NCBI RefSeq assembly: GCF_014204325.1
Contig: NZ_JACHKT010000016.1
Location: 1 to 64,000 of the forward strand
Length of the DNA: 64,000 nucleotides
Source: Arcicella rosea
GTDB taxonomy: Bacteria > Bacteroidota > Bacteroidia > Cytophagales > Spirosomataceae
Direction of reading: 5' to 3'
How positions within the stretch are numbered: position 1 is the stretch's first letter; every line of letters starts with the position of its first letter. Positions 7,959 to 18,647 of the stretch are shown here, in pieces. Under the pieces are notes generated by a model, which made no database searches, was not told the origin of the DNA, and saw nothing but the letters and a program-made list of their open reading frames with translations. A program made the translations under genes and the position numbers.

Positions 7959-10900
7959 TTATTGTTGATTTTTAAAAAATTGAAATAATTGTATATGTTC
8001 GTTATTGTTGGCAATCAAAATACAGTCACGATTTCCAAGCCGAATAGCTTGAATATCACGTACTTCTTTTGACATATTTAACCCGCTTTGATGGACTGGA
8101 ATTTGATTAAAATTACCTTTTGAATTGCCTTGTGAATAAGTACCGACGCTTGCTTTCATCATGCCCAAATTGGGTTTGAATCCTGAAAAATTGCCCCCAG
8201 AAACCAAATCAATTTTTCCATCTTGATTAAAATCTTTGGTACAAAAAGCGTAAATCGGAGCAAACTGAAACTGTTTCGGAAGTACTTTTATTTGAAAATT
8301 ACTTTGTCCGTCATTGATTAATTGTAGCGATTCAAAAGTTTCTACTTGTTTAATCACAGCATTTTTTTTGAGTGCTTCTGGAAAAATATCTTTCAGTTGA
8401 CTCACCGCAAAAAACTTATACTCATGAAAACGATTTTGAATCATGGGCATCTGCTTTTTGATTTCGTCCAAGCCTTCATATAATCTTTCTTTCCCATTTC
8501 TGAAATGGCAAATAATGGGGTCGGTAGAAAAACTATTGTCGAAATCTTTCACCATCAATGTCACAGGATTTTCAGTACTGGCTCTTAAATCTGAATTAAT
8601 TCCTCGGTTTCCTGCCAAAATATCAAGGTCTCCGTCATTGTCTAAATCACAGGCTTTCAAACAATTCCACCAACCTGCTGTATGTTCAATAATTCTTTTG
8701 GAGAAAGTACCATTCGCATCCCTTTTCAAAATAGTAATCGGCATCCAATCCCCAGCCACGACCAACTCTTTACTTTTGGGCAGCCATGTCGCAGCATTAA
8801 CCATGCCTAAATTTTTGAAGACCGCTGTTTTTTCACTTGTCTCTAAGGCAAATTCTCCATTTCCTTGATTCATCAGCACATAACTATCTGCTGAAATACC
8901 ATACTGTTTTACGATAGAACGCACGCCGACAAAAATATCCATTCGCTTATCGCCATCGAAATCTGCCGTGACTAAACAAGATTTATTACTCCAAAGTAGA
9001 GGCAATGCTTTGGGCGAACGACTAAAATTTCCTTTGCCATCATTCAAGTACAATCTTAATGGCGTAAGACTCGCCTCATTCGTTTGTCCGCCTGCACTAA
9101 GTATCAACAAGTCTAAATCCTTATCATTATCAGCATCAAAAAATTGAATAGCAGCATCTTCATATTGCTTATCCGCCATAAATGCCTGCAGATTTCCCAT
9201 TACAAATTTTTCGTTTCTCTGTAAATACAAAACGCCAGCTTGGTTCATCGCTCCGCCCACAAAAAAGTCTTCCAAACTATCTCCATTCACATCCGCCACT
9301 GCTACTTTCGGCCCTTGTGTTGAAAGCATTTGTGGCATTAAACGCTCATTGGCAAAATCTGAATATGAGTTTTCTTGATGAACAAATTTGAGATTACTTT
9401 GCTCAGTAATGTCTTGCCAAAGTTTTTGTTTTGCTTTTTCTGGTAAAGGTTTTTCAGGAGAAGCATTAATTTCAGAAAGAATAAGTATCTGATTAACAGG
9501 CACATTTTTCAATACTTGTACTTTACCATTTGCCCAAGTTACTTTTATTTCTTGAATCGTTTTAATTGCTCCTAAACCGAAATTTAAGATATAGTCCATC
9601 GAAGAAAGCCAACCACGAGTAGGCTGTAATTCCTGAACTATTGTGCCTTTTTGAGTGACTATTTCTACTTTTGCTCCAATGCCAAAGGGATTTTTTTCTT
9701 CGCCTTTTAGTTGAATTTTTAAGTAATGATTTTCTTCGGCATTCGATTTGTTTACATAGATGGAAGCCAAAGCATTGAGATTATTGATGACTAAATCCAA
9801 ATCGCCATCATTGTCTAAATCAGCATAAGCCGTTCCCATCGAATAGCCCACCGTTGAAAAACCCCAAGCTTGCGAAACGTCCTCAAATTGTAAGTTACCC
9901 TGATTTCTATACGCAAAGTTATGTTCTGCTCCACTTGGCATCATTTGCGAGAGTTTCAAGGAAGAACTTTTTTTAACATTTTTCTGATAAGTATAATTGA
10001 TGTAATCTAAATCATTCGGACGACGATAAATGCCATTGGAAACAAAAATATCCTTCAATCCATCATTATCTAAATCTGCCAAAAGTGTTGACCAACTCCA
10101 ATCGGTGGCATCCACACCTGCCAATTGACCAATTTCAGAAAATCGACAACCAATTTTTCCATCCAAATTTCCTTGATTCAATTGCAACATATTCCTTGGA
10201 AATTGTGCTTGATAACCAAAGCTAAGTTTGAACTGAAATATATCAAAAGGGTCTGCTCCTGCCGATTGTTTTCTGACAATATCGTCGTCGGGCTTCATGT
10301 CTAAAGTCATAATATCCAACAAACCATCATTATTAATATCAGCGATGTCGCTTCCCATCGAAAAATTACTCGTGTAAGTTGTAGCTTCTTTACTTTTTTC
10401 CAAAAAAGTACCGTCGCCCTGATTGAAATAGACATAATCATTTTCATGAAAATCATTGGAAACATAAATGTCTGCAAAGCCATTATTATCTAAATCTGCG
10501 ACACCAACAGCCAAACCATAAGCAGCAGCCCAACCCCAAATTCCTGCTTTTTCGCTGACATCAACAAATTTTCCGTTATCATTTCTTAATAATTTATCCC
10601 CTGCCAAAGGGTCTCTTTTATTGCGAAGATTCGTGTTAAGATATACTTCTGGACTATGTACTGAATGATTCAATTGATATAAATCTAAATCGCCATCCTT
10701 ATCATAATCAAAAAAAGCCGCTTGCTGACAGTAACCCACCAAATCAAGTTGATACTCTTTTGCTTTCTCGGAAAAAGTAAGATTATGATTATTGATAAAT
10801 AGTAAATTTCTACCAGTAAAACCTTTATAACCAGACATTTGACTCACATAAATATCTAACCAGCCGTCGTGGTTAATATCCACCATCACTACACCAGTTG

Positions 10901-11291
10901 TCCAATAATTTTTACCTGAAAATCCTTTTACACCCGCTTTTTCGGTAATGTCTTCAAAACTAATCTGTTCTTTTTCTTTACTTTTATTCAGATACAAAGC
11001 ATTGCCAGATTGATTGGCGTTAAAATACATATCAGGAAAACCATCATTATTGATGTCGCCAACCGCCACGCCACCGCCATTATAGGCATATAAATACTCG
11101 TTGAGGTTTACTTCTTCCGTTTCCAAAAAGCGATTTACGAAGTCAACTTTAGTATTTTTATTCTCTAATAATTGAAATAAAGGCTTTTTTTCAGGAGAAC
11201 AAGCAGCAAACAAAAGCAGGCACACAAAAGCTTGAACAACTCTTTTGAAGTATAAATCATTACAAACGATATTTGCTTTTTTAAAAATCAT
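7959..11291 (-). CDS. ASPIC/UnbV-VCBS (CRTAC1-like) surface lipoprotein, copy 1
   Basis: A 1110-residue predicted lipoprotein (lipobox LLFAAC, C31). Two beta-propeller regions made of FG-GAP/VCBS repeats flank an ASPIC/UnbV domain. The N-terminal propeller (about 70-515) has many calcium-loop motifs of the form DxNxDGxxD, for example GDINNDGFPD, DYDKDGDLD and DLDNDGDLD. The ASPIC/UnbV domain (about 520-604) has IGAKVEI and QELQPTRGWLSS. The second propeller (about 660-1095) has DVNGDSLED, DADNDKDLD and DFNQDGKID. The fold is integrin-like and suggests ligand binding rather than catalysis. It is the third and most divergent of three paralogues in this operon, behind SusC/SusD. Automated annotation sometimes calls such proteins RNA-binding, for which nothing here speaks. 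Its role in glycan capture is inferred from the neighbours only. Confidence 0.88.
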   Translation of the reverse strand: MIFKKANIVCNDLYFKRVVQAFVCLLLFAACSPEKKPLFQLLENKNTKVDFVNRFLETEEVNLNEYLYAYNGGGVAVGDINNDGFPDMYFNANQSGNALYLNKSKEKEQISFEDITEKAGVKGFSGKNYWTTGVVMVDINHDGWLDIYVSQMSGYKGFTGRNLLFINNHNLTFSEKAKEYQLDLVGYCQQAAFFDYDKDGDLDLYQLNHSVHSPEVYLNTNLRNKRDPLAGDKLLRNDNGKFVDVSEKAGIWGWAAAYGLAVGVADLDNNGFADIYVSNDFHENDYVYFNQGDGTFLEKSKEATTYTSNFSMGSDIADINNDGLLDIMTLDMKPDDDIVRKQSAGADPFDIFQFKLSFGYQAQFPRNMLQLNQGNLDGKIGCRFSEIGQLAGVDATDWSWSTLLADLDNDGLKDIFVSNGIYRRPNDLDYINYTYQKNVKKSSSLKLSQMMPSGAEHNFAYRNQGNLQFEDVSQAWGFSTVGYSMGTAYADLDNDGDLDLVINNLNALASIYVNKSNAEENHYLKIQLKGEEKNPFGIGAKVEIVTQKGTIVQELQPTRGWLSSMDYILNFGLGAIKTIQEIKVTWANGKVQVLKNVPVNQILILSEINASPEKPLPEKAKQKLWQDITEQSNLKFVHQENSYSDFANERLMPQMLSTQGPKVAVADVNGDSLEDFFVGGAMNQAGVLYLQRNEKFVMGNLQAFMADKQYEDAAIQFFDADNDKDLDLLILSAGGQTNEASLTPLRLYLNDGKGNFSRSPKALPLLWSNKSCLVTADFDGDKRMDIFVGVRSIVKQYGISADSYVLMNQGNGEFALETSEKTAVFKNLGMVNAATWLPKSKELVVAGDWMPITILKRDANGTFSKRIIEHTAGWWNCLKACDLDNDGDLDILAGNRGINSDLRASTENPVTLMVKDFDNSFSTDPIICHFRNGKERLYEGLDEIKKQMPMIQNRFHEYKFFAVSQLKDIFPEALKKNAVIKQVETFESLQLINDGQSNFQIKVLPKQFQFAPIYAFCTKDFNQDGKIDLVSGGNFSGFKPNLGMMKASVGTYSQGNSKGNFNQIPVHQSGLNMSKEVRDIQAIRLGNRDCILIANNNEHIQLFQFFKNQQ

Positions 11292-11306
11292 TGCATTTAC
11301 AAGTGG

Positions 11307-14300
11307 TTATTTTCCCTTACAAAAAACCTGAAACTTAGCCCCATTTTTAGCTATCATTAATACTTCTTTTTTGCCAACTTTCAAGGTTTTGAAATCTCTG
11401 ATTTGTCCTTCCACATAAATACCAGCCGATTTATTCGGTATCACCGAAAAAGTACCGTCACCTTTGCCCAATAAGCAAAGTCCACGACCTGCATCGTATC
11501 TGCCTACTTCTGGTTTGGCTTCGTAGAGGTTACCACCTACAATCAAATCAGGAAATTTATCATGGTTGATGTCTGTAACGTGAATGGCATAAATCGGGAA
11601 AAGCTGTGCTTGATATGGCAATTTTTGTGCCTTAAATCCATCTTTTTGTTGATTGATTAGTACGATACTTTCTAACGTATTTACTTCCAGTTTTGTCGCT
11701 TTTGACAATTGCTCATTCGTAAATAAATCATTGATTTTCTGATTTTTATAACTTTCATTTTTCAAATATTTCGTCTTCAAATAAGGCAACTGAGCTGTGA
11801 TATTTTGGTGTAAAACTAAAGGGTAAGATTCTTCGCCATTATAAGTACACAGAATTTGCTCAAAGAAACCATTGTTATCAAAATCACTGACAAAAAGTTG
11901 AATTGGTTTAGTTTCAGAAGCTTTAAATCTGGAATTCAATCCGTGATTTCCGAGTATCAAATCTTCATCTCCGTCATTATCCAAATCAGCCGATTGAATC
12001 GTATTCCACCAACCTTTTAAATTTGATAAGCCTAATTTTTCGGAAATATCTTCAAATTTTCCATGCGAATTTTTGAAGATATGAACACCCATCCACTCTC
12101 CAACAATTACCAAATCAAGCTGTTTATCTTTATCAACATCAATCCATTTTGCATCACGAATCAAACCGATTTGATTTAAAGTAGGAGCAATTTTGGATGT
12201 AATATTGCTAAAAAGTCCTTTGCCATTATTTTGCAAAAAATAGCCATTTTGTGGCAAACCATAATGACGATTGGCGGCACGAATGCCCACAAACAAATCA
12301 ATATCGCCATCTTGGTCGAAATCAGCAGGTTTTACACAAGCTGAATTTTCAAATTTAATCGTTGGTAAAAACTGGAACGATTTTGTAAAATTCCCTTTGC
12401 CATCATTAAAATACAATCGGTCGCTTAGTTCATTACTTTGCTCTTCTGCCTCACTCCCACCGCTTGCCACGTACAAATCCAAATCATGGTCTTGGTCGGC
12501 ATCGAAAAAAACGGCATCCACATCTTCTGCATTTTTGTCCATTTCCCAAAGCCTTTGATTGGTCTGTACAAAACTGCCATCTGCTTTTTGTTGCAATAAT
12601 TTAGCAGGAAATCCTTTGCCTGTACCGATAAAAACATCTTCTAAACCATCTCCATTGACATCCCCTACTGCCAAATGAGATCCTTCAGTAGAGAGCATAT
12701 GGAAGAGCAAAGGCACATCGTCAAAATCGCTATAAGTATTTTCTTGATGTGAAAAATCTGCTGAAAAATCCTTAGAAATATCCTTCCAGAAAGTAATATT
12801 TTGCTGGTTTAGTTCTTGTTTTTGCTGAAAAGTTGAAACTGTTTTTTCATCAAAAACTAAAGTTTGATTTACTTTCACTTGATACATTTTAGTCAACAAT
12901 CCTCTTGGCCAACGAATCAATAAAGAGTCAATTTTAGCATTTTTCCCTAAACCAATTTGTAAGACATTACTTACCGAAGATTGAAAACCTCGAGACGGAA
13001 TTTGCTCAACCATGTACTGTTTTCCTGCTGAAAAGGCTATTACTTTTGCTCCAATTGCTGCGGTATTCTTATCTTTTCCTTTGAGTTGTATTTTAAGAAA
13101 ATTGCCTTTTTCGGCAACTGTATTACTTTCGTTTCTATACACAAAAGCAGGCATATTGACGTTGTTCACAACCAAATCTAAATCGCCATCATTATCTAAA
13201 TCACCATAAGCAGAACCATTAGAAAAACTGGGTTTATTCAGTCCCCAAGCTTTGGTTTTATCTTCAAAAGCTAAGTCTGCTTTACCTGCAAAAGCGTAGT
13301 TTTCAATGGGTTTCGACGGAATAATGTCGATTAATTTCTTATAATCTACGCCATCTTTTGAGATAACCGTTTTGGCAAAAGCATCGCTTGAAATAAATTT
13401 CAAGTAATCTTGATTCAAAATATCTTTATAAATGCCGTTACTTACGTAAATATCTCGCCAACCGTCGTTATCAAAGTCCACCATCAAAGCACCCCAACTC
13501 CAGTCGGTCGCTTCTACGCCAGCAAACCTTCCAATTTCACTAAATGAGCCTTCTGAAAGCTCGTTTGCTCCATTGTTGAGTTGTAACATATTCCGTGTAA
13601 ACTGCTGATGATAACCATACTTTTGGTTGTATTGGTACTTATTCCAATTCTCGAAAGTCATAGAAGTTTTCAGTCTTTCTTCGTCTTTCGGTAACATTTC
13701 AGTCACAAACAGTTCGGGCAAAGCATCATGGTTTAAATCGGCAGCATCTGCCCCCATACTTGCCTGAGAAATAGAAGGCATTTGCTGAGTAAGTTCTTCG
13801 GAAAAAGTACCATCGTGCTGATTGATGTAGAGATAATCTCTTTCAAAAAAATCGTTACAAACATACATATCCAACCAGCCATCGTTGTTAAAATCGGAAA
13901 CAACCAAACCTAAACCAAAGCCAATCGCACTGCCATAAATATGTGCTTCTTGGCTAACATCTTTAAACTTTCCACCATCATTTCTATACAATTTATCACC
14001 TCCTAATTCATCTCTTGTATCTCTATCAATGGTCGCCAAATTGAATGAACCTATCGGGCGATAGGAATTATTCAAAATATAAACATCCAAATCGCCATCT
14101 TGGTCATAGTCAAAAAAAGAAGCGTGCGTCGATAAACCTTTGTCTGCCAAACCGTATTCTTCAGCTTTTTCGCTAAAAGTACCGTTTTGATTATTGATAA
14201 AAAGCTCGTTTTGTTTGTCGTCGCCTTTTACATCTCCCGAATTGCACACATAAATATCTAACCAACCATCACCATTTACATCTGCCATCGTCACGCCAGT

Positions 14301-14645
14301 TGACCATGCTTTTGTGCCTTCTACGCCTGCTTTTTTAGCAATATCTTCAAATTTTCCATCGCCTTTGTTCAAGTACAATTTGTTTTTCCCCATGTTGGCA
14401 GTGAAATAAATATCTTGCCAACCATCGTTGTTGATGTCGCCAATGGCTACACCACCGCCATTATAAAAATTTCGGTAAGTATAAATATTGAAATCTTTGG
14501 TATCGGTTACGGTATTCTGAAAATCAATCCCTGTTTCGGCGGACGACAATTCGGTAAACAAAGGTTTTTCACTTTGACTCCACTGACAAGCCCAACAAGT
14601 AAATGACAATATCAGACACAATATATTTCTTTTCAAACCTTGCAT
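11307..14645 (-). CDS. ASPIC/UnbV-VCBS surface lipoprotein, copy 2
   Basis: A 1112-residue paralogue of its neighbours, with a short signal peptide ending at a candidate lipid-modified C20 (FTCWAC). The order is VCBS/FG-GAP propeller (GDINNDGWQD, DVNGDGWLD, DYDQDGDLD, DFNNDGWLD, DFDNDGWRD, DLDNDGDLD), ASPIC/UnbV domain around 520-610 (IGAKVIAF, QIPSRGFQSS), then a second propeller (DVNGDGLED, DADQDHDLD, DFDQDGDID, DLDNDGDED, DINHDKFPD). Its sequence is visibly closer to copy 3 than to copy 1: both share NIYTYRNFYNGGGVAIGD-like and WSTGVTMADVNGDGWLDIYV-like stretches. It starts 3 bp after the small orphan lipoprotein gene and 15 bp before copy 1. It is an exported, calcium-loop-rich binding protein; its ligand is unknown. 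Confidence 0.88.
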   Translation of the reverse strand: MQGLKRNILCLILSFTCWACQWSQSEKPLFTELSSAETGIDFQNTVTDTKDFNIYTYRNFYNGGGVAIGDINNDGWQDIYFTANMGKNKLYLNKGDGKFEDIAKKAGVEGTKAWSTGVTMADVNGDGWLDIYVCNSGDVKGDDKQNELFINNQNGTFSEKAEEYGLADKGLSTHASFFDYDQDGDLDVYILNNSYRPIGSFNLATIDRDTRDELGGDKLYRNDGGKFKDVSQEAHIYGSAIGFGLGLVVSDFNNDGWLDMYVCNDFFERDYLYINQHDGTFSEELTQQMPSISQASMGADAADLNHDALPELFVTEMLPKDEERLKTSMTFENWNKYQYNQKYGYHQQFTRNMLQLNNGANELSEGSFSEIGRFAGVEATDWSWGALMVDFDNDGWRDIYVSNGIYKDILNQDYLKFISSDAFAKTVISKDGVDYKKLIDIIPSKPIENYAFAGKADLAFEDKTKAWGLNKPSFSNGSAYGDLDNDGDLDLVVNNVNMPAFVYRNESNTVAEKGNFLKIQLKGKDKNTAAIGAKVIAFSAGKQYMVEQIPSRGFQSSVSNVLQIGLGKNAKIDSLLIRWPRGLLTKMYQVKVNQTLVFDEKTVSTFQQKQELNQQNITFWKDISKDFSADFSHQENTYSDFDDVPLLFHMLSTEGSHLAVGDVNGDGLEDVFIGTGKGFPAKLLQQKADGSFVQTNQRLWEMDKNAEDVDAVFFDADQDHDLDLYVASGGSEAEEQSNELSDRLYFNDGKGNFTKSFQFLPTIKFENSACVKPADFDQDGDIDLFVGIRAANRHYGLPQNGYFLQNNGKGLFSNITSKIAPTLNQIGLIRDAKWIDVDKDKQLDLVIVGEWMGVHIFKNSHGKFEDISEKLGLSNLKGWWNTIQSADLDNDGDEDLILGNHGLNSRFKASETKPIQLFVSDFDNNGFFEQILCTYNGEESYPLVLHQNITAQLPYLKTKYLKNESYKNQKINDLFTNEQLSKATKLEVNTLESIVLINQQKDGFKAQKLPYQAQLFPIYAIHVTDINHDKFPDLIVGGNLYEAKPEVGRYDAGRGLCLLGKGDGTFSVIPNKSAGIYVEGQIRDFKTLKVGKKEVLMIAKNGAKFQVFCKGK

Positions 14646-14648
14646 GAA

Positions 14649-15230
14649 CTACTGTTTAGGAGCTAATAAATCAATAAATCTTACATTGATGACATTGCTT
14701 TGGGCTTCTTCCGAAACTACAATTCTACAGTTTCCACGAACCGTAACAAAAACATCATTTTTAAAAAAGTAAGGACTATTTATCTTGATAAATTTTCGTT
14801 GATACCACGATTCTAAAAGTTGAATTACATCGCTTAGAAGCTTATCATTACTTGCTCCAACTTTCCAAGCTACGGCATCTTGATAATAAAATGCTGCATT
14901 TACTTCGGCTATTTTTTGGGCTTTAAAGGTTGGGAAAAAATTGATTTCTAAGGTTTTGTGATTGGGTGATTTTATTTTCGTCGTAATCCAAGCACTATTT
15001 TTTTGTCCGCCTTGAAAGAAATCTTTGTGAATATTTTTCTTCAAACAAAAATCAAAAAAAGTAGAATCTTTCATGCCCAAGTAAAGCCCTTTAAAAAGCT
15101 TATCATGACGAACTTTTGTCGCCAACTCTTCCGATTCTAAGCTTAAATATTGTTCTTCTGGCGTTTGTTTACAAGCTCCCAAAAGCAATATAAACAACAA
15201 AGCGTAAATATATAATTGTTTGATTTTCAT
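14649..15230 (-). CDS. Small orphan lipoprotein between ASPIC/UnbV genes
   Basis: A 193-residue protein I do not recognise. It has a clear lipoprotein signal (LLLGAC, cysteine at about residue 20) followed by a soluble, mixed alpha/beta-looking region of about 170 residues with no known motif. Notable stretches are LYLGMKDSTFFDFCLKKN in the first third and VFVTVRGNCRIVVS near the end. It sits tightly between ASPIC/UnbV copies 3 and 2 (gaps of 11 and 3 bp), so it is translated from the same mRNA. Cell-envelope anchoring is well supported; an accessory role for the giant lipoproteins is inference. Confidence 0.8.
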   Translation of the reverse strand: MKIKQLYIYALLFILLLGACKQTPEEQYLSLESEELATKVRHDKLFKGLYLGMKDSTFFDFCLKKNIHKDFFQGGQKNSAWITTKIKSPNHKTLEINFFPTFKAQKIAEVNAAFYYQDAVAWKVGASNDKLLSDVIQLLESWYQRKFIKINSPYFFKNDVFVTVRGNCRIVVSEEAQSNVINVRFIDLLAPKQ

Positions 15231-15241
15231 GAATTCCCCTA

Positions 15242-18200
15242 TTACAAAGTATGCTTGATAATACTTATTTTATCGTTCTTTTTGGAAATTATCCAATGCT
15301 TTTTTCCTTTGACCACTATTTTGTTGATACTTCTGATTTCTCCTTTGATACACAAACCAGACTTTGCCATTGAATAAACTTTAAAATGCCCTTTGCCATC
15401 GCCTTTTAAAAATTGCCCTACGCTGGCATCGTAAATGCCAACTTCTGGTTTGGCGGTATGTAAATTTCCGCCACAGAGTATATCTAATTGTTTATCACCA
15501 TCAAAATCATCCAATAACAAAGTATAAATTGGGGACATTTGGGCTTCAATTGGTAAAGCTTTTGCGATAAATTTCCCTCGCTGATTGATAAAACAAGTAG
15601 ATGCTGTTGTAAATACAGAAGATTTTTTTGCCTGATGTAAAATGTCTTCATCAAATAAATCTTCAATTTTGGTATGAGCATAATCTTTCGCTAAAGGCAA
15701 TTTGCGTTTCAATAATGGCAATTCTGCTAATAAATCTTTGCGAGTTGCCAAAGGATATGCTTCTTCGCCATCATATGCCGTGATGATTTGTTCGTTCTTT
15801 CCATTCTGGTCAAAATCATGGGCGTACATGGTCAATGGCTTTTCTAATGAAGCTTTCAAACGAGTATTTTCGCCTAAATTTCCTGCTACAATATCTGGAA
15901 ATCCGTCATGGTTTATATCCCCAACTGCAAGACAATTCCAAAAACCATTACTATTTTCAAAGCCTAATGCTTTACTTTTTTCGGTAAATTTTCCTTTGTT
16001 ATTCTCAAATAATTTAACGCCCATCCATTCACCTACGAGTACAAAATCTAAATCATGGTCTTGGTCATAATCCAGCCAAGCGACATCTGTTACCATTCCT
16101 ATTTCTTGTAAAGCAGGGGCAATTTGCTTACTTACTTCCTTGAAATTCCCTTTACCATCATTTTGTAAAAGATGTGCATTCACCGAAAATCCATAATAAA
16201 AAGCTTTCGCTCTTGTACCGACCAGTAAATCTACGTCACCATCTTGGTCATAATCACCTGCTTTTACACAGGAAGTATTCTCTAAAATATTGGGCAAGGC
16301 TTTTTCTACTTGCTGAAAATCACCTTTACCATCATTGATAAAAAGCCTATCCTTCAATTCTTGAGCATTGTCAATAAATGCAGTTCCACCACTGCCAATG
16401 TATAAATCTGGGAAAGTATCACCATTGGCATCAAAGAAAAGTACGGCGGTATCTTCATGAAATTGAGCTTTTTCAAAACAAGTTTGTGTCGATACTTCAA
16501 ATTTCCCTGCTTTGGTTTGGAGATATAATTGCCCTGCTTTTCCGAAAGAACCTGCTACAAAAAAGTCCTCTAAACCATCATCATTTACGTCTGCAACTGC
16601 CGTCTGAGCACTCTTATTTTCAATGCCATGAAAAAGTAATGGCTCACGATTGAAATCAATAAAAGCACTTTTTTGATGCTGATAACTCAAGCTAAATTCA
16701 TTGGTAACGTCTTGGAAAACAGTTTTTTCAACTACCTGTTTCTGAGCTTGAATCGATTCTATTACTTCTTGCTGAATCGTTAAAAATTGATTCGTTTTTA
16801 CTTTTTTCAGTACTTGAGAGCTTTGATTTACCCAAAGAATTTGGATAGAATCTACTTCTTGAATATCACCTAAACCAAAATGTAATCTGTCATCTACAGT
16901 AGATTGATAACCTCGCATCGGTGCTAATTCTTGATAAAAACTTTTCCCTTGTTCGTACACCGTTACTTGTGTGCCTAAAGCAGCAGTGTTTTTTCCCAAA
17001 CCTTTGAGTTTGATATTTAAAAAATGTTGGTTTGGATTCACCGCTCTGGCATTGTTTTGCAAAACCATTGCGGGCATATTTACATTATTGATGACCAAAT
17101 CTAAATCGCCATCATTGTCTAAATCACCATAAGCAGAACCATTTGAAAAGCTTGGAATATTCAAACCCCAATCTTTTGAAACGTTACTAAACTGAAAAGC
17201 TGAAGCTCTATTTCCTTGATTTTGAAATACATAATTCGGCAAAGGATTGGAAGGAATAGCATCTATCAATTCCTTTAAAAACTTCCCTTTTTCCTGCATC
17301 AATCTTTTAATCGTAATCGGGTCGGCGTAATAATTGATATAATCTAAATCCGTTAAATCTTTGAAAATACCATTTGCTACATAAATATCTTTGAAACCAT
17401 CGTTGTCTAAATCTACCATCAAAGCACCCCAGCTCCAGTCTGTGGCACTTACGCCTGCCAAGCGAGAAATCTCGCTAAATGCCATTTCGCCCGTATTGGT
17501 TTTTCCTAAACTGAGCTGTAAAACATTGCGGGGAAATTGTTTGTGATAGCCCGTCGAGATATTACTATGATATTTGTTCCAATCTTCAAAAGCCGTTTTT
17601 GTTTTAATTCGCTCGTTACTTTCGGGCAACATTTCGGTGACAAATACATCTGGATAAGTATCATTGTTAATATCTGCCATGTCTGCTCCCATCGAACCGA
17701 GACTAATTTCGCCCATATACTGTTCTAAAGATTCTGAAAAAGTACCATTTTTTTGATTGATATAGAGGTAATCTTTTTCAAAGAAATCGTTTGAAACATA
17801 AATGTCTTGCCAACCGTCTTTATTAATATCGCCAATGGTTACGCCTAAACCAAAACCTATGGCACTGCCGTAAATACCCGCTTGTTCGCTGATGTCTTCA
17901 AAAGTATTTCCATTGTTTCGGTATAATTTATTCGCTCCTTTTGGGTCACGAATCTTGCGTTGATCTTTGATTAAATCATAAATACCAACCGTCCTGATAG
18001 AGTTATTGAGCAAATACATATCCAAATCTCCATCTTTATCATAATCAAAAAAGGCTGCGTGGGTCGATAGCCCATAATCTGCAATACCGTACTCAGTAGC
18101 TTTGTCGGTAAAAGTGGGAATGTTTGTCCCTGCTTTTACACCGTTGTTGATGTATAATGAATTTTTGCGTTCAGCTCCGCCCGGTTTTCCCGATTTACAA

Positions 18201-18607
18201 ACATAAATATCTAACCAACCATCACCATTTACATCTGCCATGCTTACTCCTGTTGACCACACATCTTGGGTTGTCAACCCTGCATTGTGGGTGATGTCTT
18301 TAAAACTTAAATTACCTTTATTGAGGTACAATTTATTGCTGACCATATTGCCACAGAAGAAAACATCGGGCAAGCCATCATTATTCAAATCGCCAATGGC
18401 GACACCGCCACCATTGTAAAAATTTCGGTAGGTATAAGTATTAAATGCTTCGGTATAAGTAAGGTTATTTTCAAAATCAATATTGGTTTCAGAAGCGGGT
18501 AAATTGCTAAACATTTTTTGTTCGCCAAAGTATGATGACATTTTTTCGCAAGAAAAAAGCAAGCAACAAAATGGAATCAGCCAACAAAATCGTTTTTGAA
18601 CAAACAT
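15242..18607 (-). CDS. ASPIC/UnbV-VCBS surface lipoprotein, copy 3
   Basis: A 1121-residue protein with lipobox LLFSC (C20). It has the same plan as copies 1 and 2: an N-terminal propeller of VCBS/FG-GAP repeats (GDLNNDGLPD, DVNGDGWLD, DYDKDGDLD, DINKDGWQD, DLDNDGFKD, DLDNDGDLD), an ASPIC/UnbV domain near residues 525-610 (LGTQVTVYEQGKS, LAPMRGYQST), and a C-terminal propeller (DVNDDGLED, DYDQDGDVD, DINHDGFPD, DFDGDKQLD). It is the first ASPIC gene after susD, but a 551-bp palindrome-rich gap separates them, so the downstream block may be partly uncoupled in expression. Ligand and function are unknown. Three such proteins in one susCD operon suggest recognition of related but different ligands. 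Confidence 0.88.
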   Translation of the reverse strand: MFVQKRFCWLIPFCCLLFSCEKMSSYFGEQKMFSNLPASETNIDFENNLTYTEAFNTYTYRNFYNGGGVAIGDLNNDGLPDVFFCGNMVSNKLYLNKGNLSFKDITHNAGLTTQDVWSTGVSMADVNGDGWLDIYVCKSGKPGGAERKNSLYINNGVKAGTNIPTFTDKATEYGIADYGLSTHAAFFDYDKDGDLDMYLLNNSIRTVGIYDLIKDQRKIRDPKGANKLYRNNGNTFEDISEQAGIYGSAIGFGLGVTIGDINKDGWQDIYVSNDFFEKDYLYINQKNGTFSESLEQYMGEISLGSMGADMADINNDTYPDVFVTEMLPESNERIKTKTAFEDWNKYHSNISTGYHKQFPRNVLQLSLGKTNTGEMAFSEISRLAGVSATDWSWGALMVDLDNDGFKDIYVANGIFKDLTDLDYINYYADPITIKRLMQEKGKFLKELIDAIPSNPLPNYVFQNQGNRASAFQFSNVSKDWGLNIPSFSNGSAYGDLDNDGDLDLVINNVNMPAMVLQNNARAVNPNQHFLNIKLKGLGKNTAALGTQVTVYEQGKSFYQELAPMRGYQSTVDDRLHFGLGDIQEVDSIQILWVNQSSQVLKKVKTNQFLTIQQEVIESIQAQKQVVEKTVFQDVTNEFSLSYQHQKSAFIDFNREPLLFHGIENKSAQTAVADVNDDGLEDFFVAGSFGKAGQLYLQTKAGKFEVSTQTCFEKAQFHEDTAVLFFDANGDTFPDLYIGSGGTAFIDNAQELKDRLFINDGKGDFQQVEKALPNILENTSCVKAGDYDQDGDVDLLVGTRAKAFYYGFSVNAHLLQNDGKGNFKEVSKQIAPALQEIGMVTDVAWLDYDQDHDLDFVLVGEWMGVKLFENNKGKFTEKSKALGFENSNGFWNCLAVGDINHDGFPDIVAGNLGENTRLKASLEKPLTMYAHDFDQNGKNEQIITAYDGEEAYPLATRKDLLAELPLLKRKLPLAKDYAHTKIEDLFDEDILHQAKKSSVFTTASTCFINQRGKFIAKALPIEAQMSPIYTLLLDDFDGDKQLDILCGGNLHTAKPEVGIYDASVGQFLKGDGKGHFKVYSMAKSGLCIKGEIRSINKIVVKGKKHWIISKKNDKISIIKHTL

Positions 18608-18647
18608 GTATTTCTTTGTTTTTTAAATTTCAGATTTGGAAAGCTTT

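Noticed and set aside
7959-18607. Reading the three large lipoproteins as RNA-binding proteins or integrins
   Set aside because: Only the propeller fold is shared with integrins, and the RNA-binding label of some databases has no sequence support; they have lipoprotein signals and a SusCD context.
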